Shown: positions 36,412 to 47,630 of the stretch, in pieces
Numbering within the stretch: the first letter of the stretch is position 1
Layout of the letters: every line of letters starts with the position of its first letter
Assembly: GCA_014773175.1 (NCBI GenBank)
Contig: VXCM01001566.1
Location: 59,963 to 123,962, forward strand
DNA length: 64,000 nucleotides
Reading direction: 5' to 3'
Origin: Lucifuga dentata
Taxonomy: Eukaryota > Chordata > Actinopteri > Ophidiiformes > Bythitidae
The notes under the pieces: model-generated
The model's database searches: none
What the model was told of the DNA's origin: nothing
The model's input: the letters and a program-made list of their open reading frames with translations, nothing else
Translations under genes and position numbers: made by a program

Positions 36412-36921
36412 TGTGACGGGTGGGATTTGGACCCAAATGCAGCACACAGTACAACTCCGACAAAGTTCTTTAATAGAGCTCTCAGTCCAACACAGAGGCA
36501 GGCAGAAAAACTGGCAGGACAAAGTGCCTATACAGACACAGTCAAACAAAGAGTCCAAACGCAGAGACTGGAATCGGAGTCGGGGACAGAAGGCAGAGGT
36601 GGTGACCAGGGGGGCGACGAGCAGAATAGTCCAAAACAGGCCGAGTCGGTAACAGAAGGTCAGTCCACAAATGAACGCTGGAATGTCTCGCATCGAGGAT
36701 GGCAAAGAACAATCTGGCAAAGGGTGAGTGTGAGACTGGGGTTTAAAGCCATGCTTGATTGGTGCTAATTGGTGACAGCGTCCGAACCTGAAATGAATCA
36801 GGCTGATGAACGGAGATGAGGAACAGAAGACCAGGTGGGCAGAAATGGCAGGTGAGTAGCTGAGGACCAGGCATGCAGAAATGGCAGGTGAGTGGCTGAC
36901 CAGACATGCAGAACTGTGACA
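36412..36921 (-). mobile_element. Solo LTR-like element (510 bp) with 5-bp target duplication
   Basis: Starts TGTGACGG and ends CTGTGACA, flanked by CCTTT on both sides (36407-36411 and 36922-36926); by chance or not, GACA also precedes the left CCTTT. The block GGACCCAAATGCAG near its start matches the LTR at 22499. On the minus strand TTTAAA (36742-36747) and ATTAAA (36469-36474 reversed) stand in promoter to poly(A) order. Open frames inside are repeat-derived, not genes. Confidence 0.65.
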
Positions 36922-38295
36922 CCTTTAACCGTCAACTCATTGCTCTTCTGCAATCTCCTATCTCTGAGAAGTTGGAATCTGATTTTATAGCTGACATAAC
37001 ATTGTGAAAGCTCTGCCCTAGAATACTGAGTGATTTGCTTTTAGAAAATGCAGGGAAATTTCATATGTTTGATCAAGTTATCCAGCTTGAATGTCTTAAA
37101 CAGTGGAATGTTATCTGTGATACTGTTTTAATTGGTTTTTATCTTACATATGAGAGGTTATTTTCTAGTGCCATTGGCAATGGAAAGTTTTTCTTACAGT
37201 GAATACATGAATAGAGACTTAAGCAAGTTCTTATCATTTCTGTGGGCCTTTTGATGATTATCCTTAGGTTTTTTTTTTGTTTGTTTGTTTTTTGTTTTTT
37301 TCAAAGAAGTACAATTCTTTCCCATACTTTAAACAGACTTGAGTGAAGATCAAACCTCATTTTAATGCATTTTATAATGCAAAAAGTGAGTGATGAGTTG
37401 TCTTGCAACTGTAGAATCTCTGAAGTACTACCACCTTTTAAAATAAATGGAACAGGAAGTGCTTTATAGGTGTGAAATCTAAGAATTAAATATTTCAATA
37501 ATTATGGAAGTACTTTCAACATGTTGGCTCTGGGGTTGACAGGAGAAACCTTTATCATTTGGTCATAAATTTGATGGTCCCTCAAAGGTACATTTTAATT
37601 GAACAGGCTAATGCTTTGAATCTGATGAATAATTACTTTTATTAGGTGTAACATTAGGCTCAATAATGAATACATTACCTGTCAAGTACAAAGTTTAAAA
37701 TGAAATCATTAAATTTTGAAGTGGTGACAAAGTTGTGCCAATGTAGCTTTATCCAGCACCCTCTTCACCCTCACATTGAAATAAGGCATATTTATTAAAA
37801 GTTAAGGATTGTAGCTTAATGTATTAAACTTTAAAGTACTGGATCTTCCAGAGAAGATGTGGAGGTATGTCTCTTCATCACAAATCTTTACAATACCTTT
37901 AAACAGTGAATCCTGGTCATTAACAAATAAGTAACTATCACAAGACATTTTGTTCACCTGATATTTACACATGAATAACTTATTTGTCAAAGCCATATAT
38001 TTTTAAATAATCTGTGGTTTGGAAAAATTACTCATCACTTCTGAATGATGATATATGGTATTATTCAAAAATAGCAAATACAGGATTAATACGCTACATA
38101 AAAGATAGAACTGGATTTCAACAAGCTCATAAACAATAATGACAGTAATTATGGCAATAATTGTGGTGTCTCTGTACATGTGTATGTGAGGTGAGGGAAA
38201 GACAGAAAAAATGAAAATTCATTTAACTTCAGAATATTTCTTATTTTGCTTTCAATTTTTTATTTCCAGTGGAGCATTGTGTTGTTTGTGTTGTC

Positions 38296-38341
38296 TGTTT
38301 TTTTTTTTTGTTTTGTTTTGTTTTGTTTTGTTTTGTTTTGA
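38296..38341. repeat. (TTTTG)n microsatellite
   Basis: About eight TTTTG units after a T-run. Confidence 0.9.
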
Positions 38342-39660
38342 TTATTAACAACTGACTTTACATGGAATTGAAATGTCCCTGCAATAACACATTTGTTGAT
38401 CAGAATGCCGTCCAACAATTTGTATAACTAATGATTTGGTATTATGTGGTCAGGCGTTTTGAGCTAAAACTCACAAAACCTTGACACAGTCATATAACCT
38501 GTAAAAACTGAAAAAATGCAAATGATGACCAGGAAAGCCAAATTGCCTAGATGGGCTCTTTTAGAGTCTGAAAGCATAAAAAAAAACAGCATAAAATACA
38601 TATTAACAATAGATTATCCTTTGCTGTTCTAGAAGTATTGGTATCATCAGTTCAATGCCTGAGACTTTTTATTCCTCTGCTGCCATACAGTGTAGAAAGT
38701 CACTTTACTCCTTAAATTAAAATTACTCTGATGAACCAAATGCACTTGAGAATGACAAAATTAGATTTACAACATCTAAGTCTTGAAAGGATACTTAATG
38801 AGAAGCACTTGAAGGCGGCATGAGCAGAAGTAGGAGCCAGTGAATGGTTGTCTGAGGAGAAAATCCCTCTGACTGAGTCTGACAAATTTGCGAAGTGCCC
38901 CTGAGTGTACTAGTGCATATTTAGTTTTATAGTTGATGTTATGTTGTGTATAGTTGATGTTATGTTGTTTCATTTTATGTTGTTCATGTGTTGGGTTGTT
39001 TGGATTTTTTTTGTTTGTGGGACAAGGATTAATGATAGCCTGTTAGTTTATTGCTGTTGTGAACAGCAACCTAGACATTCAGATGGCATTGTGTTCCATA
39101 ATGAGTATTTCTGCAAGAATTAGTTTTATAATTTCCATCTTTAGGAGACAGGGTTGCTACTTTTTGTGTGGAGGGGGTCATGGGCTAACATGAACACATT
39201 CTGTCCATGTTAAGTGAATCATACTGCCTACCTGACAGCCAGTGATTTTTTTTTTTTTTTTTTTTNTTTTTTTTTTTTTTTTTTTAACTTTTGTCTGACC
39301 TTGATTATGCCACAAGAACCTATTGCTTTGTGTGCAGGAATGCTCATTTATGTGCTTCCTGATCAGAAAATGTATTAAGTTCATGTTCAGAACAGTATAG
39401 AACTTAATTACATTAAAACAGTAACACTTGTCATTTATAGAGCTGTAACACAATCTAGCCAAATGTACAAGGTATATCTAATTAAATCCAACATTTGCAC
39501 AAGCTGGATACTACTTTTAAAGATGACGAAGAAGCCTTAATTACAACCCTGTTGATGCTGATTAAATACACCCAAGGAGAGTGTGATCATGTACCATATT
39601 TAGAAAACTCCACATCTGCATGAACAGACCTGCTGAGTTAATGAAGTCTTCACCCACACA

Positions 39661-39719
39661 ATAGGGGGTGTATTTTTCTTTAAATAGGGGGTGTATTTTT
39701 CTTTAAATAGGGGGTGTAC
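39661..39719. repeat. 23-bp tandem repeat, about 2.5 copies
   Basis: The unit beginning ATAGGGGGTGTATTTTTCTT repeats at 39661, 39684 and 39707 (partial). There is no N here, so this duplication looks real. Confidence 0.9.
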
Positions 39720-40083
39720 TTTTAACCCAACCTTGTGCCATGGAAACACCTTACTGTCTTTTACCATTTGTTTCCTTTGTGATCAAGCTTGGACAAGTAT
39801 AGAGCAGACGAAAACTATGTATGTGAAATTACTGCCACAAGCAGTAAGTTTTGTAACCTGGCTCATGTAGCTAATGAGTCATGTCATTTCATTTTAAGAC
39901 TCAAGTGGTTGCTATAGTGCCACATCAGGAAAATTGTACGCCAATTCAGTCTGGAACATCTGCATCATAAGATCGGTCCGTCATCATCACAGTATCATTT
40001 CTACGCATTTCAGTCTCAAATTAGGAAAAAAAAATCAAAATCTAATGTAAGAATTGTGGGTTTAAAGAAGATGTACGTACAAC

Positions 40084-40138
<55 letters not shown>

Positions 40139-40139
40139 A
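40084..40139. repeat. (AAAG)n microsatellite
   Basis: About 14 AAAG units. The lysine/glutamate-rich open frames across it are artefacts of the repeat. Confidence 0.95.
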
Positions 40140-43100
40140 CTTGAGCCAATAATGCAAGCCGCTGAGGAAGATGGTGATTTCACTGTCACCCTTGATTTTT
40201 CCCCTCAGTGGGAGTTCTCCTGTGTTTGTGGGCTTTATTGAAACAGAGACTGAATACGTCACTCGCTGAACCCTTGGGCAAAACTGTGTAAGCTATCGTA
40301 GGTTGGAAAAGCTGCTTATGCCTATGCGTAGATATCTCCCAGTGTATATCTGTGTGTGAAAGTGTTAACACGGAGTTGATTAAATGGAGTCCCTGTGTGT
40401 GTTTATTAGGTGGGCAGGACTCTACTCTTCCTCTAAGTCTGTTTGTGCAAACCCACATGGGATCTGGACACCCAGCTCCTCTGGGTATGTGGGTTCATGT
40501 GTCTGCTCTGTGTGGCACATGACTCAGTTATGTTGCATACGTTTTAACTGTATGTGCGTCATTGGCAATTGTCTGACATGAATGAGGAGAACTGGGCTCC
40601 CTATCAAACTTGTTACTTCTCCCACACAACCTGAAATATTTACAGTTCATTTTATTCATCAGCTGATTCCATTTAAATAAGATTTTCTTTCTTTTCTTGG
40701 CTCAACAAACCCAGTAGCTTCTTGTGCCTACATGAGCTACAAATGTGTTTCATATTTTGTAACAAAGATGACAGTATACATATATCAGCGGAGGACTGAT
40801 GAGAACATTCGGGTCTGGGTCAACAAGGCCGATCTAACCACACCTGGTGCCATATTTTCTGCAAGGGTAAAGGTGGAAAATTTTCAAATCCAAGCAGATC
40901 AACTATATCCAGAAATCTCCACACAACATGATATAGTTTTCCCTGGTGACCATTCACTGTTTCTTTACACTAAAGAAATGATAGCGGCATAAAATCATTT
41001 ACTCGTGGCAGATCAGTCAAAAAATTAAAAAAAAAAAAAAAAANAAAAAAAAAAAAAAAAAAGTTGGGAGTCAGCTGGAGCTTCTTCTTTTTCTCGTTAT
41101 AAAACAGCTTCTGAGACAAATGTGTGGACCAGCAGTGATCCCTGCTCACATGATGTAGTGTAGTTGCCATGACCACAGCAACTATAGCAACAGGCTCATT
41201 GATGACACTGGAATGTGGGGGTCATCCAGATTGATTCTTTTGAGAGAAAATTAGTCAAACAAAAGATGAAAACTCATTCAGAACAGCATTCAGAAGGAGC
41301 GTTGATATGGAATTGTACAGCAGAGACATGACAAAATAAATGCTAGTAGATTAGATAACAAACAGTTGACCAAATGATGCAGCCACGTCTAGACAGAGTA
41401 CATAGCAGTTTTACAGCGCAATTGGTATGTTTTCTAAGCTTTGAGTGCAATTGATTGGTACATTCTGGAAGTATTATAGATATATACAGTATAATTCAGA
41501 ATATTTACTTTTCAACATAATTTCTGCCAGCAGTGCAGGGGAAATTTTATGTCAATTCTAAAGAAAGTTCACTTCTTGGTCCAAAAACTTCTCCAAACCT
41601 GATATGATGTCATCATATGAGGCCAATTGGATTCCAGTTAAAGCCTTTTTCATGTTTAGGGAGAGGTGAGAGTCTGAGGGTACAGATAGGGTGAGTAAAG
41701 TTATTACTGAACAAGCTCAAATTCACAACCATGGAGAGCAGCCATGGTGGCTGATCTGTGTGCGGGCATATCTCTATCATCAATTCACAGAACCTTAGAT
41801 TCCCCTGAAACCTGCATTTTATTATGAATGCAGCTGATGTGCAAAAACACCAAAAAAAAAAAAAAAAAAAAAAAAAAAATTCCTTCCATAAAAAATATTA
41901 AGCCCTTCACTTTCTTATATATCACACTCAGAACTTACAGTTGTCATTTCCATCAGTTTGATAATAAAACAACTGTTCACAAAAATGAATTTTATAATTG
42001 TATAAAAAAGCTAAATTATTAATTAAATTAAAATTATAATTATATATATATATATTTTAATATTGCAGTTAACCCTAAGGTGCATTTTGTTTAATGCACC
42101 CCTCCCTCCAAAAAAAAAAAAAAAAAAAAGAAAAGAAAAGGAAAGAAAAGAAAAAAAATTGCTATGGCAAAAAAGTAAATACACAGACAGGTATTAGTAA
42201 TCCTGCTGGAAACACATTTAGATTTTATTTGCTTTGTGTTCTGTTTGTGGTTTCACTTGTTGCCAAAATTAATTTTAAAAAAATGTGAAAACCTAACAGA
42301 CTATTCATGAAACATCTCTTGTAAAAACCATTAAAACTAAAAACTAAATGACAGAAACCTTCAAGGGGGCAATTCTGGAACAGGAAATGTTTTTTCCAAA
42401 ACGTGAATGCGGTTGTGTATCTACAAAGGAATAGAGGTTATGATGGAATCTGTGGGAAAGTGTTAAGGTCATTTGATGCATTTGATGTGTCACTTCCTGT
42501 AACTGACAAATTCAGAGTGAATAAGAGTGATGATAAAGCAGTGAAACCTATTAGCTCTTTGGCTGTCAGACACATAAAAGAATGAGATGTTACAGTTCCT
42601 CTGTTCCTCAGCTGCCAATAGCATTTAAAAAATTATCTTCAATAAGGCAGTAATATAATTGCATGCTTCACATGAAATTAGACTGAAGTTTTGTAAATTT
42701 TGTTGGAGTTATGACCCGCTCCATACAACAAGCATTTTCTGGAAGTGAAGTGTGCATTTGATCTCTTTTCACATACACGAGTTAGGTAACAATTAAGCTG
42801 TCCATGTAAGTTAAATAATTTACAAAATTGACGCACTGCTGACTGAAAAGCAACACTTCCAATCATCTGAAAGCAGGAAACTGATGACTCACAGTGTTCA
42901 CCTGCAGGCCATTTACCTCTGGTATACTTACATCATTTCTGATCTAAAATCAATTTATATGAGCTGAATAATAGCTTGACGTACATCTAAAAGGACGAGT
43001 CTAAATCTTATGATGGAACAGTTTCAACAGAATCTCTTCCTCTGGAACAAATTGTGTTAATTGTGATTATGTGATCTAACAGCAGAGACACATCTGCACC

Positions 43101-43494
43101 TGCTGTATTAATATTATAAGGGAGAGAGAGCTGATTCTCTATTACACTGTGGAGGGCAATTACCAGAAAAGCACAATGTTTTAGTCACAAATACACAGTG
43201 TCATAGACAAGAAGCAACAGTTGAGCAGCACCTGAAGAGAAGAGGACTTGAGATATTGTAAAACTAAAGATACTGAGACTAGAATTTACAAAAAGAAAAG
43301 AAAAATCTCTTTTGTTTGAACAGTGTTTGTTCTATAAATGTGAAGTTTGTAATGATGGACCCATCAGTGAATTTATCAGAAATTAAAACACATAATGTAG
43401 CGGGTGACATGTCTAGATTTTATATTTTTAAATTAGTTTGAACAAATAAGGATATCACATATAGTATGTATCTGTAGCTAAAATGAAAATAAAT

Positions 43495-43632
43495 TTGTAG
43501 AAATCATCTGTTTTACATCATTGTTATGCTGATGATACTACACTGTACGTAACCTTCCAGCCTGAAGATGCCACAATTTCTGGATCTACATGTCTCACTG
43601 ACATTCAGTATGGGGGAAGAACGCTATGTTCA

Positions 43633-43668
<36 letters not shown>

Positions 43669-44165
43669 TCTCAATCGTGCTCTGCATCATCAGGAAGATT
43701 AAGCCCTGTCAATCTAAATATGCGATCCAAGTCCTCCAGGCACTTACACAGGCATCTCCTACATTGACTTTTGCAATGCCTTACTAGCATGTAAACTGAA
43801 ACCTCTTCAAATTGAACAGATTTCAGCAGCATATCTGGTTTTCAACAAGCCAAAACAGGATTATCACAGCACCTACTCATCTCTCTGCATTGGCTTCCAG
43901 CGGCTGCTTATATCAGCTTCAAGTCTTGATGGTTCCCAGAACCAGTGACTAGAACAGCTCTCACCTACCTGAACTCCCTCATTCAGGTCTGTGCTCCTTC
44001 TCTGGTACTAAATTCTGCCACTACAACATGACTGTAAGTCTCAAGCTAGACTTTTTTCTTCTATGGTCCCTCAGTGATGGAATATCCAACTTTAGATCTG
44101 TGGAAGTCCTCTTGGTTGCTACAAAAAGCCTGAAGACCTGACTATTCCATGAAATTCAACCATGT
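43495..44165 (+). mobile_element. L2-like LINE remnant (reverse transcriptase fragment)
   Basis: At 43516-43608 the frame reads HHCYADDTTLYVTFQPEDAT and onward to CLTDIQ; YADD (43525-43536) is the catalytic box of reverse transcriptases. After a (TC)n tract (43633-43672) the L2-type C-terminal region follows in several frames: IRKIKP, YIDFCNALLA, LQIEQISAAYLVFNKPK, then LHWLP-like and WSLSDGI-like pieces. Stops and frameshifts are many, so it is dead. The part between DIQ and the next block has been lost or replaced by the microsatellite. Confidence 0.75.
43633..43672. repeat. (TC)n microsatellite inside the L2-like remnant
   Basis: About 20 TC units with one interruption, exactly where the LINE sequence is broken. 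Confidence 0.9.
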
Positions 44166-45917
44166 CTTTACTTTATGCACCGTGTGTGTGTGTGTGTGCA
44201 TTTGTGTGTGTATTCTTATCATGAAGGCACAAGAAAATAATTTGTTTTGAGTTACAGTATATCAATATCAGGTGTTTGCTTTGCAGCACTATCAGTTGCT
44301 ATGTAGCCTTTATCAAATAAAAATACATAGAAATTATTTATCATGTAGAAAATATTTTTCTGCCTATAAAAAACACTTTAGGACCTCTCTTTCTACACAT
44401 TCTTTGAATAGGATGTTGATGAATCATTTTTCTTTTACCTAAAGATGTTCTTGGTTGTGTCATCACCGGTTTTGTGTTGCTGTCATGGTCACAGCAGAAA
44501 CATGAGGATGACAAATGCAGTGGTGTAGGAGGTGATGGATTGAATGCCTCCATTTCTTCTGAGTTAGTCATTCCAAGACTTAATGTTTCACATCAATCTA
44601 TCGGGGGGGGGAAGACATGAAAGCCCTCTAAATGTCAACGTAAATTGTGATCAACTGAGACACTTTTCTCCTGAGAGCATACACAACTATTAAACTTTAG
44701 ACAGTTCAGTGCTGATTCAACTTAGTGCCATATCTTCAAGAGAATACTAAACATTGAATGGCTGTAAAATAGTGTTAAAGCAGTGTATCAATTCATTGAC
44801 ACTGGGTAATGTACAGTACATACAGTAGTCTGTAGCAATGAAGCAAATAGATAGTATCTGGAATATCTAAATAATATTGTTGCTGAAATATGTTGTTGTA
44901 TAGAAACTGAGCAGAGCAGTGTTGCCATGGTATTCAGCATCAATCAATACACTGGTACCCACACGCTAATACCTACTAGTACCCATTTGCTGACAGAAAA
45001 TGTGAAAAATATCAGAAAACAAACTGCAAATGAATGAAGCTGCAGCATCAGCTTCCATTCTTTCATTATCTTTATATTATATTTGGGCTCCAATAAAAAT
45101 GTTACATACCAGCAAAAACTCCTCTGCAGTTGTTTTCTCTCGAATCGTGCATCTCGCAAACTTTTTTGAGAAAAGCCTAAAGCTCCTTCATCAACTTCAT
45201 GGCAATTAATTCAGCTCACGATCTCAAGAGGAACACAAGATGACGCTTCCCCTGGTGTTTACAATAGTCGAAGACATCACAGACAGTCTGCGTTTGTTAG
45301 CATGAAATGAGTCTACCTAATGACACACTGGGTGGAAGTAATAATTTCTCAGCTCAAGATATCAACATTGTTTTTTTTTTTTTTTTTTTTTTTNTTTTTT
45401 TTTTTTTTTTTTTGTTTGTTTTTTTTAAATTTCCAACCAGAAACTCACCCTCATTTTCTGATGCATGATCCTTATTATCAGGAGAATAAAGCTTGGGAAG
45501 TAAAATCAATATTTTAATGTTCTGTTTTGTTGGTTTGTCTCTCCTAAATAATAAAGGACAGCCTAGTAGTCAGAAATATAAGCTGTAACTCGCAATCACA
45601 GCTAGAGTATGATTTTTGGAGGAGTGGATATCCATTCAGTGTCCTTGCGCTTATGAGTCATCTAAGACAACATAAATAAGAAAACACAATATAAGTAAAT
45701 ATGCAAATAACTACGGAGAGTCGTATGTGCTGATCACAAATACAGTAATTAAAGGCAGACAATGACAATTACTTGTGAATAAACACGAGAGAGATCAAAT
45801 TAGAGTATTATTTATGAGACCCTTATGTTGTGACAAGCTGTGTGATTGTGGTTTATTAAAGCCTTTGTACTGTGTACTACAGTGCTAATGGTAGTAGTAG
45901 TAGTAGTAGTAGAAGTA

Positions 45918-45966
<49 letters not shown>

Positions 45967-46071
45967 GTTTCTCTAATAAAGCTTTCTAACAAATGTGACC
46001 TTGACCTTGTATTGATGATTTCCAAACAGTTTAGGACAAATTAAATACACTGCACATCACTCAGCATCCTT
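44166..46071. other. Intergenic with simple repeats, no gene seen
   Basis: Contains a (TG)n patch at about 44183-44212, a long T-run with N (45394) and the (TAG)n array. No coding segment recognised. Confidence 0.5.
45890..45966. repeat. (TAG)n trinucleotide repeat
   Basis: About 25 TAG/GTA units with two AAG-type interruptions. Confidence 0.95.
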
Positions 46072-46175
46072 AAAGGGTCATATTGGTCATTTTGGAAGTT
46101 TGAACCCAATATATATAATCTGAAACATGTTACATCACTGCCAACCATTTCCCAAAATATGCTACTGATAAATAT
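46072..46175. mobile_element. MITE-like element fragment (copy D)
   Basis: Reads TAAAGGGTCATATTGGTCAT then GTTTGAACCCAATATAT and later CCATTTCCCAAA. This matches the reversed right end of copy C (36270-36360) and the left end of copy B. Only this end is recognisable. Confidence 0.5.
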
Positions 46176-46750
46176 TCAAAGTTTTTTTTCTGTCTTGCAG
46201 ACTGTCATATTATACTGTTATATTGTGTGTCAATAAACAGTTCCTAAATGTTCTGTATTTAAAAACAATGTAATTATTTTAAATTCCCTAAAATGTTAAA
46301 ATTTGATTGGAAAATGCTCACATCTAATTTTAACACAAGAAAAGTGCAGTCTGGAATTCCTCGCTCCATTATGTAGCCTAAGATATTCCAGATAAGATAT
46401 ACTGGTAACTTTTACCATGTTGGAGCTCCTATTCTGACTGTACATAACTGGGAAACAATTTATTAATAACCATTCTTCCCATTCAGACTCTGCATTTAGC
46501 CTTTATCACTCAATAGACAATATGAAAGTTATCATTTGCATCCATTTTGTTTTACTGGAGACTAGCATGTTACCTTGAGAATTCTTACAGGAATGTCCAC
46601 ATGTGCATGCACTAAGGAAAATGAACTTTGCTGCAGTTTAACAGCTTTCTTGCTAATTTTACATGTTCATCTGAGTTTATTACAATCATTGACATCAGGT
46701 CTCATTTGGATATGACAGTATTCTACCCAGCTTAGCTTTGTGGTTGAACA

Positions 46751-46784
<34 letters not shown>

Positions 46785-47518
46785 TGGGTTTGCTGAAAAC
46801 TGTGCACATTCTTTTATCTGGGGATCAAACCAGCAACCCCTCTATCACAAATTTTATCTCAAACCTGTAACCTACTGCTGTCCATTCACATGTTTTTGGA
46901 AATTCAAAAGACAAACAAGACATTCAGCAATGGATTGGGCGAACACATTTCAAATATTCTGTGCTGTTATTTATTGTATGACAAAATGCATTTGTTTAGT
47001 CTGCAGTGGTGTGCAGGTGTGGTGTGACTCCAGTCATGTGCTCACTTCCTGGGCAGATTTTTATTTTGCTTTCTTTTCACTATAACAGTACACTAACAAT
47101 AGGCTGTTGTTCAGTTGTTGCTACCATTTATTGTTGTTGCTACCATTTATTCTGAATGTCAGGTTATCATTTTCTGTATTGAGCTATTAGGAAGGTGTTT
47201 TAAGTTNAGATTTTTATTTTGCTTTCTTTTCACTATAACAGTACACTAACAATAGGCTGTTGTTCAGTTGTTGTTCTGGCCTTTTCTGGATCATTTGTCT
47301 TGCCTGGTCCCAGGCCCCTGAATTACTTCCTGCATGTCAAGTGGTGTGGAAACACAACTACCATTTATTCTGAATGTCAGGTTATCATTTTCTGTATTGA
47401 GCTATTAGGAAGGTGTTTTAAGTTNCTACCATTTATTCTGAATGTCAGGTTATCATTTTCTGTATTGAGCTATTAGGAAGGTGTTTTAAGTTGGATGACA
47501 GCAGATCTGGAAGGCTGG

Positions 47519-47630
47519 ATTTACATGTTTATGCAGAAAAATCTGAAAGGGCATGCAATATGATATGAAATATGATTTACATGTTTATGCAGAAAAATCT
47601 GAAAGGGCATGCAATATGATGTGAAATATG
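47519..47630. repeat. 56-bp tandem duplication
   Basis: 47519-47574 and 47575-47630 are identical except for about one base (GATATG versus GATGTG). Because the copies differ and there is no N between them, this is probably genuine. Confidence 0.9.

Larger units (their letters stand above)
36927..43490. other. Intergenic, no gene seen
   Basis: AT-rich unique sequence with simple repeats, a 23-bp tandem repeat at 39661, and homopolymer runs with N at 39266 and 41044. No exon-like conserved protein segment was noticed. Confidence 0.5.

Noticed and set aside
36427..36768. 113-codon frame on the plus strand
   Set aside because: Lies wholly in the solo LTR and is opposite to its inferred transcription; no gag or pol motif.
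47147..47492. Threefold repeat of the block starting CTACCATTTATTCTGAATGT
   Set aside because: Copies are identical and end at N characters (47207, 47425), pointing to contig-end overlap rather than a minisatellite.
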